Positions 33,901-43,456 of a stretch of 64,000 nt of DNA are shown piece after piece; positions within the stretch are counted from its first letter, which is position 1, and each line of letters starts with the position of its first letter. The translations under genes and the position numbers were made by a program. Origin of the DNA: Toxorhynchites rutilus septentrionalis (Eukaryota; Arthropoda; Insecta; Diptera; Culicidae); assembly GCF_029784135.1 (NCBI RefSeq), contig NC_073746.1, positions 264,949,598 through 265,013,597 of the forward strand. The letters run 5' to 3'. Below the pieces are notes generated by a model. It had not been told where the DNA came from. It saw nothing but the letters and a program-made list of their open reading frames with translations, and ran no database searches.

Positions 33901-36900
33901 TACTTTTCTGAGCGTACTAGCGCCCTATGATATGCAAGTACACCACGAGTAAAATTCGATTTTGTAGGTGAAAGGGTTAATCTAGAAGAGATCGATATTG
34001 ACCCCTTAGGGTAGAATGTTACATGAACCAACCTGTTATAAGAATGACAAATATTTTAGTAGAAATATTAATGTTGTAATTTGTATTAATAATTATTAAT
34101 TACACTTGATTTTTACAGAATTTTATGCCTATAAGTATTTTGTATGAACGAGAAAAGGATAAAATTTTTAGAGAAATTTGGCTATAGAGGTCGATGATAT
34201 CACTTCATTCTATAAAGGGGTCTCTTGCTCAAAATAGTCTGAGAATCCCTTATATAAAACATTAATGAGACTCAAATAAAATCGTTGAGTATATGATGAA
34301 ACCATAATCCGATGCCGTCTTGGATTTTCATGTTACATAAATATACTAGTCAAGTCCTTCCATTTGATACCCATATTGATGGGGTTCCGAAAAAAATACA
34401 TATTTCGCTATTTTGTGATGACGGCCATTTTGGATTTCCATTTTTCATAAATAACTGTGTTCTACTAGTCAAGCCCTTTCATTTGATACCCATATTGATG
34501 GGGTTTTGAAAAAAAATACATATTTCGCCATTTTGAATTTCCATTTCTCATAAATAACTGTGTTCTACTAGTCAAGTCCTTTCATTTGATACCCATATTG
34601 ATGGGGTTTTGACATAATTTGTAGTCTGCCATTTTGTAACTGCCGCCATCTTGGATTTCCATTTCACATAAATAACTGTATCCTACTAGTCAAGTCCTTT
34701 CATTAGATACCCATATTGATGGGGTTTCGAAAAAATGCATATTTCGCATTTTTGTGATGGCGGCCATTTTGGATTTCCATTTTTCATAAATAACTGTGTT
34801 CTACTAGTCAAGCCCTTTCATTTGATACCCATATTGATGGGGTTTCGAAAAAAAATACATATTTCGCTATTTTGTGATGGCGGCCATTTTGGATTTCCAT
34901 TTTTCATAAATAACTGTGTTCTACTAATCAAGCCCTTTCATTTGATACCCATATTTATGGGGTTTCAAGAAAATATGTAATCCGCCAACATTTACAAACA
35001 TACAAACAGCCAAATAAAACTTATTAAAAAGCAGCATGGGAAACATATATTTCTTCCGCACTGCCGCAGGCCACGGTTCGTCAGAACGAGCATACGATCC
35101 ACGGTTCATCACCAAAAAGCCGGCTCTTAAAAGAAACACGGTTCTTTTATGAACCGCGGTTCTTTTTTGAACCATAGTTCTCGAATGAACGGCTCTTAAA
35201 TGAACCACGGTTCACAAAAGACCCACGGCTCACAAAAGTCCCACGGTTCACAAAAGACCCACGGCTCATTTAAGAGCCGTTCATTTGAGAGCCGTTCATT
35301 CGAGAGCCGCGGCTCATTTTTAATGAACCGTGGGTCGTACGCTCTTCCTGACGAACCGGCTTAAATGAGCAGCGTGAGCGCTCGCCCATCTCTAAATTAA
35401 GCTTCGTGTTCCGTTAGTGTGAAGAGAAAATGGCAATAGATTCTCAGCTGGAATAACGCGCTTTGAAAATAAGAGAAGAATGTAAGTTTACTTTTCTGTA
35501 GCAAACATGTTTTCCACGTAACATGTAAACATGTAATTTGCAAGTGAATCAAGAATCTTGAGCGAAAATTGTTTCTGAATATGAAATTATATTATAATGG
35601 AGAGCTTTGTTTGATGTAATAGGAGTTTTATAGTAAAAGGGAACTATTAAGGGCTAATTAGCAGATTAATCAATGAATTCTTTCTGCGATTAAACCCACG
35701 AACGTTCACTTAGTAATAAAGTGAGTGTTCGAATGAATTCATATCAAAAAAATAATTTTGAGCGGGACGAAATTCGATGAGTCAGCTGGTTGAAAATGAA
35801 AAAGTACACTCATACCTCGCTTTACGGCCTAGATCCGTTCCATCAAACTTGGCCGCAAAGCGAAACGCCGTATAAGGAATCAAATATTCTAATACAAACT
35901 CATACCAATTCAATCGGATCGGTTCCAATTTTATTAAATATGTAACATAGTCATTCGAAATGCATTTTATCTTTTTATTTCATCAAACAACTTCATGTTA
36001 CATAAAATATATTTATGTATACTGCAATTCCATGCAAAACCGATATAGTGGTTCTCAGATTTTCGTTAAAATTAGTAGTTTTATACCTTATCGCAATATA
36101 TTAGACTCCTCGATTTTTTTATTTTTTCATTACGGTGTCCATTTCCATTTTATGGTGTTCCGAAAAATTATTCTTTCGTCTATTTCCCAAAAATGACTTT
36201 TTTGAAATGAAATAATAAAAAATATGGGTTTAATATTTTGCGACATGAACAAATACATTTCTTTTCACGAAAATCTGAGAACTATATCAGTTTAGCATGG
36301 AATGGCAGTATATCGACATCGAAAAAAAGGTTTTTTTCCGTTATAGCGAATCATTTTAGGCCTTAAATCGAAACGTACCTTCTGGATTTATTCTTCCAAT
36401 ACACCTCTTACAACCCATTGATGCTTAGTTCAGTTCATATAACAACCGATTTTTCTAGGGCCACCATTTGGAGTATTGAATAAGTGAAATTTACGGTTTT
36501 TTAAACAGTTACACAAACCCAATTCAAAAGCAATTATCCTCAAAGTTCTACGTCAAGTTTTCATCCGTACCTCTAGGCACAGACCCTTTTACTTTTTAGT
36601 TGAAAACCTAACAGAATAAATAACAATACCAATCTTTATATAAAAGGCTGAACAATTGATAACGATTTGCAATCTTAATCGTTAATCGGAGTGTAATCAT
36701 GAAAAAGGTGCATTAATGAATCCTTATCAATAAATCAATTAGGAAAATGGGATCATCCTTATGACAATACGACCTTTGAATATTCGCTGGATGTAAATAA
36801 ATCTAATAAAATCAAATTTAAGACCGGATTTCGTTTGGTTGTTGTCTCCTGCTATTGTCCCAGTGTTCTATATACTTTTCAAATGTCAACCCACGCGTAA

Positions 36901-37338
36901 ACCAATCTTTCGTCAGCAAAATGTTGATTGTGTCGATGTTTATACATGTCTGATACTGAAATTGTCCCTTAAAAGCACGATCATCTTTCAATTATTTGTC
37001 GTTTCAAAACACTAGCTGCATCAACTTCGACGCAATAAACTAAAATAAAGCATTCGAACAATGGGAAAAGTTCTGATGGAAATTCATAAACCTACCAAAT
37101 ACTTCAATTACACAAACGGATATTCTATACTCACTTGTCGCCCCAAGTCGCCTAGTATCTCTGGCAATATAATTGGCGAATATAATCGATCGCATACTAG
37201 TTTTACCAGAGCCACTTTTGCCCATTAGTAGTACCTGAAATCAGCAGCTCGTTAATAATCTCGTTCGAGCTTCAGCTCAGTTCTTGCATTTGGTCTGTTC
37301 TATGCAGACAAAACACTATCTCATACCTTCTTCTTCAT
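24030..37338 (-). CDS. RagA: Ras-related GTP-binding protein RagA/B (357 aa, three coding exons)
   Basis: RagA pairs with RagC on the lysosome and recruits TORC1 when amino acids are present. Coding exons are 37327-37338 (MKKK), 37135-37234 and 24030-24991. All borders are GT-AG, and the split codon at the last junction gives Ile38 in [16 protein letters not shown]. The GTPase motifs are intact: P-loop GKSGSGKTS (9-17), WDCGGQ (56-61) and HKMD (about 122-125), followed by the roadblock-type C-terminal domain. Vertebrate RagA ends near 313 residues; here about 45 extra residues rich in His, Gln and Ser form a low-complexity tail. Intron 1 is 92 bp and intron 2 is 12.1 kb, filled with nested transposons. 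Confidence 0.97.
25602..27024. mobile_element. Foldback element, 1423 bp, TA duplication (family F)
   Basis: The two halves are long inverted repeats. CAGCCATTCCATGT starts the left arm and, inverted, ends the right arm. Blocks such as GGTTCTCAGATTT, TTAGACCCGTATTTTTT, GATGATCGACATATCAAATT and GACTAGAGGG appear in mirror order over about 650 bp per arm. TA flanks both ends (25600-25601 and 27025-27026). It sits inside RagA intron 2. Shorter or rearranged copies lie at 36019-36315, 49790-49990 and 56940-58330. Confidence 0.9.
27122..27975. mobile_element. Inverted-repeat element with GGACAAACCATGATC motifs (family G)
   Basis: Arms 27122-27345 and 27744-27975 are near-identical inverted repeats: ATTATAACACTTACACATAT, CATCATGCTTG, ATTCTGATCATGAGTTGTCC, TCCACATGATTTCTATGG and CGCGTAGCAGAA. 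The centre carries several CAAACCATGATCA motifs. Sequence up to about 28180 is also shared with 18740-19010. It is located in RagA intron 2. Confidence 0.8.
28183..29157 (+). mobile_element. Family A element, copy 1 (promoter cargo)
   Basis: Nearly identical to 42479-43456 over about 975 bp. It lacks the left end and joins the neighbouring family G repeat at about 28183. It contains a TATA/initiator promoter, a 105 bp block repeated twice (28595-28690 and 28800-28900), a (CA)n tract, and the right end CGTAACGCTCTCGTTTTCGA, then GTCCTACGTCACCCTTGCGG and AACCCACTTCCTG. It is located in RagA intron 2. Confidence 0.75.
28307..28350 (+). promoter_or_regulatory. TATA plus initiator promoter inside family A copy 1
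   Basis: CCAAT (28307-28311), TATATAAG (28315-28322) and an arthropod-type initiator TCAGTT (28345-28350) have canonical spacing: TATA start to the initiator A is 32 bp. It points away from RagA. Activity is inferred from sequence only. Confidence 0.6.
29206..30050. mobile_element. hAT MITE, family B copy 1, 8 bp duplication
   Basis: The ends are CAGTGTTTCCCAA and, reverse complemented, CAGTGTTTGGATT. ATCTACAC is duplicated exactly (29198-29205 and 30051-30058). There is no transposase. The same family is inserted at 43803-44678 with a different duplication. Confidence 0.88.
30060..31510. other. RagA intron sequence without a clear element
   Basis: AT-rich. TATATAATCGAG-like inverted bits near 30830-30890 also occur near 61975. 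The segment ATAAAAATGGAATGCC and GTTCGTAAGCGCAAACCC near 31280-31330 resembles ends of common arthropod Helitron or SINE repeats. No gene is seen. Confidence 0.4.
31740..32303 (-). pseudogene. hAT transposase C-terminal dimerisation domain
   Basis: 187 codons are open on the minus strand. Landmarks are [13 protein letters not shown], then [20 protein letters not shown] followed by [20 protein letters not shown] and [20 protein letters not shown]. This is the conserved hAT C-terminal (dimerisation) block with its W and SERIFS-like motif. Upstream of about 32303 the frame breaks (stop codons), and neither the BED finger nor the first two catalytic residues are recognisable. The coding piece starts about 220 bp inside the left terminal repeat, the expected position for a 3' end. 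It is a truncated, non-functional gene. Confidence 0.9.
32920..32963. repeat. (ATT)n microsatellite
   Basis: About 14 ATT units with one interruption, inside the hAT element. Confidence 0.9.
33827..33976. mobile_element. piggyBac-type MITE, 150 bp, TTAA target
   Basis: TTAA occurs at 33823-33826 and 33977-33980. The ends CCCCTTGGCCTATGA and, reverse complemented, CCCTTTCACCTACAA are short imperfect inverted repeats. It is nested in the hAT element. It belongs to a different family from 1743-1928 but has the same target preference. Confidence 0.55.
34014..34252. repeat. Fragment of hAT MITE family H
   Basis: AATGTTACATGAACCAACCT through CAAAATAGTCTGAGAATCCC matches 49125-49429 and 56130-56433. 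The left terminal part is missing. Confidence 0.7.
34310..34985. repeat. Tandem array, about six units of 117 bp
   Basis: TTTGATACCCATATTGATGG occurs six times at 105-119 bp spacing. Each copy is followed by TACATATTTCGC, GGCGGCCATTTTGGATTTCC and TAACTGTGTTCTACTAGTCA with small changes. The array lies inside the hAT element near its right end. Similar units are common in arthropod genomes. Confidence 0.9.
35807..36385. mobile_element. MITE with CACTCATACCTCGCT end, copy 2, with nested family F piece
   Basis: TA then CACTCATACCTCGCTTTACG at 35805 matches the element at 18120. Sequence resumes near 36345 with TCATTTTAGGCCTTAAATCG, as in 18560. A family F foldback fragment (36019-36315, CTGCAATTCCATGC to CATGGAATGGCAG) is inserted between. 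The right end is missing. Confidence 0.7.
36386..37134. other. Proximal RagA intron 2, no feature
   Basis: No ORF or repeat that I recognise. Next to the RagA exon 2 donor this may be original intron sequence. Confidence 0.4.
37135..37234 (-). CDS. RagA: RagA coding exon 2 (P-loop)
   Basis: 100 nt after a TTTCAG acceptor: [20 protein letters not shown] and then [13 protein letters not shown] plus one base; donor GTGAGTAT. It is separated from exon 3 by 12,143 bp. Confidence 0.96.
37327..37338 (-). CDS. RagA: RagA coding exon 1 (four codons)
   Basis: ATG AAG AAG AAG followed by donor GTATGAGA. The upstream context GATCAAA ATG is a good insect start. It supplies the conserved MKKK before VLLMG. 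Confidence 0.9.
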
Positions 37339-37873
37339 TTTGATCGTTTTCCTTCGACTACTCTTCTCCGCACCCTATTGGGAGATACTTGATCGGCTGC
37401 ACAGAATTATAACCACCACCCGAAGGAACGCTTTCCAATTCGTTGATTCCGTTAGATCCTACAGCTGTAAACCTTCAATCTAATTACTGAACACGTTCTT
37501 GCTGCTCTACAAATAATCATGCCAATGCACAAAAAGAACTATTTTGTAATCTGCTGGCAAACGTCGTCTCGTCTCGTGAATGTTATTCCACTTTTGAGTA
37601 CATATCTTCGTCCGTACACATACAGCTGAGAACAGTTTCGAAAAGTGATAACCTTTTGACGTTTCGAGCCCAAAGACGTATAATAGAAGGTAAGTCAAAT
37701 CGCCTGTGTATACACACGGAGAGCGAATGTGTTACACAACAAAGAAGTTAATAATAATATAGAACCTCAATTTTTCGAAATTCTGAAGTTTTTTAAATAT
37801 TTCTTGGTTTGAAAAGTTCTGAAAATTACAAAAAGTGACAAAATCGCATGTCGAGCCGACGATAAACACGATA

Positions 37874-38227
37874 ATGTACCGCATTTTAATAATAATAATC
37901 AGCAAAGAAAACGTCTTCGTAATAGAGGTAAGTGTTTTTTATATAAATTGTGATGAGATAAACTAAACGACGATGTTTTCACCTTTTCCAAAACGTTCCG
38001 CTACCATTCGTTCTTGTATTACAATTTAGAAAAATTCAAAAATGTTCGAATTTATATGCATTCGAGCGATGGTTTATAACTATTTTTTGCTTTTTTTCTT
38101 TGCCCACCACTACTTGAACAAAGCAGGGAGGAGAATACCTTCTTATTCTACGTACTTTGTTTCGAGCCAGCAGAGAAAAAAACGTTTGACAGATTGCTCA
38201 TCGATGCAGTGTATCAGGGTAGAGTAA
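37874..38227 (+). CDS. Hypothetical short two-exon ORF divergent from RagA
   Basis: An ATG at 37874 opens MYRILIIIISKENVFVIE, ending exactly at a strong donor (GAG then GTAAGTG, 37928). A 102 bp intron with acceptor AATTTAG (38028-38029) joins in frame to KNSKMFEFICIRAMVYNYFL and on to a TAA at 38225-38227. The whole is 83 codons with a hydrophobic N-terminal segment. Another good donor (AGAAG then GTAAGTC) at about 37690 could belong to a 5' non-coding exon, so a gene divergent from RagA is plausible. I recognise no family. Composition is AT-driven, so chance cannot be excluded. Confidence 0.22.
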
Positions 38228-38319
38228 ATGTTAGAGCGTGAGTGTATCACTGCGTTTCACATTATTTTCGTACCCCGTGACGAATTTTGTTTATATTTAG
38301 TTGCCTTTTTCCCCATGCA

Positions 38320-39932
38320 TAAAGTGACCAGATGGTCAGAGGTCTAACGCGGGACACAAAAAAAAACGTTATGTATATACGTTATGTGAACATAAATCAT
38401 ACTTTAGCGAGTATAAACTGATCAGTATTATTTCTTTCTGAGTATCGGCACTCAGTTGGGATTTTTCGGTGGTTTAGATTTTGTTTACGCCCGAAAATCG
38501 CTCGCTCAATCAGAGCATTTACGCCTGGCAAGCACGATTCAAATTCTACAATTTTCTTCAAATTACCAAATGGAATGCTCGAAAATACCAATTCATTTTT
38601 CATCGATTTTAGTGTTAACGTATGCATTCAAAAAAATGGACTAATTTCGGATGGTGATGAAAGATAATTTATAGGAACAAATTTTCTTTAAATCTTACGT
38701 TTATGAGGTCTACAACAGAAATGATTCAATGCTGTTGATTCGCAGCAGCAGCACTGTCAAGCAACTTGATGATTTTTCCATACTCCACAGCGAAGGAGTT
38801 GGACATCCTGAGGCACTTTGTGTCCGCCATATATAGCCGATATGGTATTTACAATATCATCTCTTTGCCGCTCCTTAAGCCGGGAGTTCGAAGCAACCGG
38901 TCAAACGGTGGAGAAGAATCTGGCCAAAATGGACATTTTTATGCGGAAGCGTCAGACGAGACTGGCCGTATCTGAGCAGCAATTACCCAGAAGGAGTAAC
39001 TTGAGGTGCTGGTGAAAAACTTATTTCCGGCGAAAGGAGTGAAAAATTTCTTTTCGTACTCATAATGAAAGACGAAACATACTTGATGCTAGAATTCTAC
39101 GAATGACAGGGGACCGGGTACTTTACGTTCCCCAGGTAAGCGATGACGTCAAATATATCATTCACATCAAGTTCTCGAAGAAGGTCCTTCTCTGACAGAC
39201 GTGAAGGGAATTTCCAAGCCGCTCTTCTTTCGAGTCATATGATGAACAGGGAGATATATAGTACCAAGTGCTTGCCGGAGTCGGGAAGGTGATGTGGTCT
39301 TTTGCCGAACCTGGTATCAGCCTATTATGCCAAAAGATCACTGGAGGATGGATCGACTGGAGATAAACATTGTCACGAAGACCACCAACCTTCCCAACAT
39401 TCCCCAGCTGCGCCCGATAGAAAACTTTTGGGCGAATGACCAAAATAGAGAGACATAGGTAATAGGTAATAGGTAAAATAACACGCCGATATACATCTTT
39501 TCATCGGCCATCGGCCACACTAGTTCTTCCGGCTTATTTAAAACGTTAAGCCCTGACCGAGCTAGGAGACCAAAGATGAACTTTTAGTCTGACTCACGTT
39601 GGTCCCTGCGGATCAATAGGGGACTTTTATAAAAATCATTTTCCAATTTTGTTGCTGTCTCTTCCAGTTGACACTCTCTAAACAAAAAACCCAATGTCGG
39701 TGCGATGAAACCAGCTCAACGTATTAATCTTTGAATGCATTAGGAGCGCTCTTGAACAGTCTGCCAAACAAAAGTTTTTTTTCAGGTTCATCCATTTAAG
39801 AAAAATATTAAAATATATTGATATCGCGGGACATTTTCGTTTCTTTTGCCAAATGCGGGACGGAATCCTACGCGGGACATTTTGTTGAAATGCGGGACTG
39901 TCCCGCGTAACGCGGGACGTCTGGTCAGTTTA
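38320..39932. mobile_element. hAT-like element, 1613 bp, 8 bp duplication, enclosing a Tc1 relic
   Basis: The ends TAAAGTGACCAGATGG and, reverse complemented, TAAACTGACCAGACGTCCCG are inverted repeats with GCGGGACA subterminal motifs. CCCATGCA is duplicated exactly at 38312-38319 and 39933-39940. The 8 bp duplication and the ends fit hAT, but the coding relic inside is of Tc1 type, so one element was inserted into the other. Confidence 0.8.
38766..39460 (+). pseudogene. Tc1/IS630-type transposase relic
   Basis: Pieces in several frames are in the order expected for an insect Tc1-like transposase. They are NLAKMDIFMRKRQTRLAVSE (about 38910-38975), FSKKVLL (about 39172), GISKPLFFRV (about 39208-39240) and a C-terminal block TKTTNLPNIPQLRPIENFWA (about 39376-39435), which holds the last catalytic Glu/Asp region. 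Multiple frameshifts and stops make it non-functional. Confidence 0.65.
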
Positions 39933-40172
39933 CCCATGCACCATCTGTCAAATATTCCCCCGATCAAAGGATCAAACGTTTTCATGATTCAGGCTTTGTA
40001 TAATTAAGTTTTTGATCGATCCAGAATTTCACCCAAGAAAGATTGGCCTCCTGCAGAAATCTTTATTACTTTTTGACGTTAGATTTGAAGGGTTTTTCAT
40101 TAAATCGTTGTTACAGCAAAAATCGAATACGGAAAATCTTTGGAAAATGAAAAAAAACTAGAAATGGGTTAT

Positions 40173-41005
40173 ATCCAGAGATGCTTACCTTCCTGATTTT
40201 TCAGGATTTCCCAGACTTTTTAGCACGCTCCCTGATATCCTGACGAACACTCAATTTATCCTGATTTTTCTTGATTTTTGTACTCTTAATTATTCGTAAT
40301 AAATATACTGGTTTCCATGCCAAAGTTTTCTGTCATGATAGTTCTCCGGTTCTCACTTGTATATATAATACATTAATTTAAATTCTCTAGACGCGAATCT
40401 TTAACTAACTTTTTTTCATCTCAATTCTCAATTGTCTCGTGGTTTTCCAAAATTATTCTTGAGTAAAATTTTGAATCCACTGTCAATATAAAAAGATTTT
40501 ATATATTATATAATTTATTCGTCTGATTCAAAGTAGAATCAACTTTAATGATGGGGCTATGGTAAATATATCTATAACAGTAATAGATATCATAAAAATT
40601 AGGGAAAATTCAACAAGTCTTCCACTGCTGATATGCTTTCCTCATTTGTCGAGTAAGGATTCATTCCAAAGCATGCTGTAGGATTTTCGAAAAAAATATA
40701 AACAATCAAAAACTCAGGTACAACACTAGCATTTCCGCTTATGCGAGGATTTATATCATGCTTATTTATGCTTTTACACATCCGGTCTTCGCCCGAAGGA
40801 AGATATACTCTGTTTCTGGTGAGATTTGGAATGGATTCTGGCTTTTGAGCTACTACCAAGCAACCTTTTTCTCATATGTATGACTCGCAGCAGTCTTCGA
40901 CGAGGAAGCAAACATGTTCTGGGAAGATAGAATATTTAAGCTGTGTGAAATTATAATGCTTTGATTGAAAATGATGTTTTTGTTTTCCCAAAAATCGTCA
41001 GTGGC
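40173..41005. mobile_element. hAT MITE family D, copy 2 (one end)
   Basis: It starts CAGAGATGCTTACCTTCCTG, the same end that closes the copy at 50257-52147 in inverse orientation. It then shares TTTCCATGCCAAAGTTTTCT, CTCCGGTTCTCACTTGTA, CCGGTCTTCGCCCGAAG and TCGACGAGGAAGCAAA with that copy, and stops near 41005 without a second end. The left flank AAATGGGTTATATC resembles a family A edge. Confidence 0.7.
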
Positions 41006-41451
41006 ATCCATCGGTATCGAATTATCAACGATTTTCGCTAGCTGCTCCTTTCAGTTTGGCAGCAGAAACGAAATGAAATTGGGAGAGAACAGCATTATAC
41101 ATACGCGTGGCCCTCTCCGTTTTTTATTAAAAAAAAACCCTGGATGCGATCCAAACTATAATATTCATATGTCCAACAGTCACTGCTAGGACTGTTTTCT
41201 TTATAAAAACGTATCAACAATCTCTGTCATTTATTAACAAATCAGCTAGAAAAGGGTTCGTCTTAATAAAATATGAAGTCAATGACAGCTTTCTATAAAA
41301 AAATTTGAAAAAAAGTTTGCACTTTTACGAAAACTTACTCAAACATTTTATTTAATATTATAAAAATTCTTTGTTTCTCAGAAGCAACCCTCTTCGATAT
41401 GTTTCATATATTTTTCTAACAAAACTGGCTCAATTTCTACCAGTTTAATTG

Positions 41452-41840
41452 CTAGTGGTGGGGGTCTCCGTAGCCACATTGGTTACGCGTTCGCTCAGTA
41501 AGCGATCGATCGTAAGTTCAAAACCATCTTTGACCATCTTTGTGTTGTTAATCACGTCCACGCAATAATCATCAGCGATGGAGATCGATCCACGGTCGAA
41601 ATAAGATCGATTCATCATACAACTGCTCTGCTCTGCAAGACACATCGGGCTGCTGTTCTATAAATAACTCAACAATGATCAATCAACTGTCTCCGCTGTC
41701 CTGTCTAACTGGATAATGGAAGAACAGAAGGAAAAATCTTACGCCTAAATGGCTACTGTGTAAATGTGTACCATATGCAATGGTATAGAAGGTAATACTC
41801 GTAATACTTACGTCGAAAAATGGCATCTGTGTAATGTGCT
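41452..41840 (+). repeat. tRNA-derived SINE
   Basis: GGGGGTCTCCGTAGCCACAT then TGGTTACGCGTTCGCTCAGT and GATCGTAAGTTCAAAACCAT give A-box and B-box like blocks with tRNA spacing and an anticodon-like hairpin (TCGCTCAGTAAGCGA). It continues with a tRNA-unrelated body to about 41840. The layout fits a mosquito tRNA-derived SINE. Confidence 0.65.
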
Positions 41841-41877
41841 AAGTATAGATATGATAAATATGTGACATGCTTTGATT

Positions 41878-42090
41878 GAACTTCTAATTGACCCTTTATA
41901 ATTTCCTTTTACTAAAATTTCCTAGTACTTCTACCAAATCTCTACATTGTATGTTAATATAAAATCATTTTCAGACACAATTCTCGTTCAGGATTCTCCA
42001 ATCTTTTGCAAATAACATGTTTTTTTCCGTTACGTGGAATACATAATAGACATGATAGAGAAAATATAATAAAATATAGACAGCTCAAAT
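41878..42090 (+). repeat. Family R 5' fragment
   Basis: CCTAGTACTTCTACCAAATC and AGACACAATTCTCGTTCAGG match the part after the AGCTGACCCGGC start in the other family R copies. The start itself and the tandem units are absent. Confidence 0.55.
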
Positions 42091-42370
42091 CAAACGATTC
42101 CAGGACCAGATTACACCCAGCTGATCACAAATAAACACGTTTCTGTTTACTCACATCAAAATTATCACTTTTGGACCCACTCATAACATTGCGATTTGTC
42201 GAGAGTACGCTCGCTATAAGCTTCCACCAGCATGCTATACGAATCTAAAGCGATTTTTTAACGTTGGACTACATCTATCAGTAAGGGTGTTAACGCAATA
42301 ACTATTTTAGATGCGAACGGGTTTTGATGATTTGCATACTAATTGAAACGGAAATACTTTTTTGTATATT

Positions 42371-43456
42371 TTGACGTAGGACTACGTCTTTCATTTCTAT
42401 ACCGGGGTGTAAAATCAAAGTTTCGAAAACGAAAGCGTTACGCCGGAGACCGAGATTTTGAGTGTTAATAGCTCCTAAACAACTGAACGAAATGGTATGA
42501 TAAACACTTCATTCGAAAGATAAAATGTCTACGCGTTCTATACTTGTTACTTTCTGATCCAAAAACTTGTTTCAATAGTCTTAAATTTGCTTTCAAAATA
42601 AGCTATTGAAATCACCAATCGGTATATAAGCGAGCGCCGCTCGGAAATCCACTCAGTTTTAATTGAACAGCGATTGGAGCATGTTGTCGCTGTTGTGGTG
42701 AAGCTCTTCATTTATCATGAAAGCGCGGATGAACGGTGTCACCAAGAGCCTGTTTGTGCACCTTAGGCCAGAAGGGAATCCATCAGAAGGAGAGTGATGC
42801 TACAAACGGTTCCCCGGGAAGATCTCGAAGCAGCCGCTACACACACACACATACACGCACGGAATTCTTTCCGTTTGGATCGAGAAAGATCCGGAAAATA
42901 ATCTGCCAGTTCCTCTAGGAATTTGAAAATACATTCATGTGAAAGAGTTTATTTGAATGTTTTCTATCCATGTAACACTGTGACCAAATATGTTTCAATC
43001 AAGTGCTATTAACAGATGGTTATCGAGTTAGCATAAACCACTGGTGGGCTTCCAGTATCGAGGAAAATGTGGAAATATCTAAACGTTACTGAAAATAATC
43101 TACCAGTTCCTCTGGGAATTTAAAATTACATTCATGTGAAAGAGTTTATTTTAATGTTTTCTATCCATGTAACACTGTGACCAAATACATTAGGTTTTGT
43201 GATTTTTCAATCAATCGCAATCAACAGGATAGCTTCTGAAGATTATTCTTCCCCATCAATAGGATATTTCCGTATCCAATATTGGATGCATAAAACCTTG
43301 TGCCTCCAACGTAACGCTCTCGTTTTCGAAGTTCTCCAAATATTCATTCATTCAGAATGAATTCAGATTCAACTTCATACAAATGATCTCTAAATCAACG
43401 ATAGTCCTACGTCACCCTTGCGGTTATACCATAGATATAACCCACTTCCTGTTTTT
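42371..43456 (+). mobile_element. Family A element, copy 2 (most complete, promoter cargo)
   Basis: The left end GACGTAGGACTACGTC, TTTCATTTCTATACCGGGGT and TTTCGAAAACGAAAGCGTTA is mirrored at the right by GTAACGCTCTCGTTTTCGAA then GTCCTACGTCACCCTTGCGG. The imperfect inverted ends span about 100 bp. The right end extends to AACCCACTTCCTG. The body equals copy 1 (28183-29157). There is no transposase. Confidence 0.8.
42615..42658 (+). promoter_or_regulatory. TATA plus initiator promoter inside family A copy 2
   Basis: CCAAT (42615-42619), TATATAAG (42623-42630) and TCAGTT (42653-42658), with the same spacing and surrounding sequence as 28307-28350. Conservation of the core promoter in both copies may only reflect their recent common origin. 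Confidence 0.6.

Larger units (their letters stand above)
31519..35394 (-). mobile_element. hAT transposon, 3876 bp, 8 bp duplication, with nested repeats
   Basis: The ends TAGAGATGCGCAAAACGG and, reverse complemented, TAGAGATGGGCGAGCGCT are inverted. AATTAAGC is duplicated exactly at 31511-31518 and 35395-35402. Both subterminal zones are crowded with GAGCCG.TCATTT-like motifs (31545-31615 and 35095-35370), as expected for hAT transposase binding sites. Inside are a transposase 3' fragment, a piggyBac-type MITE, a hAT MITE fragment, an (ATT)n tract and a tandem array. It lies in RagA intron 2. It is defective, since only the C-terminal domain of the transposase remains. Confidence 0.92.

Noticed and set aside
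34300..34985. CRISPR-like array
   Set aside because: Units are 117 bp contiguous tandem repeats without unique spacers, in a eukaryotic genome.
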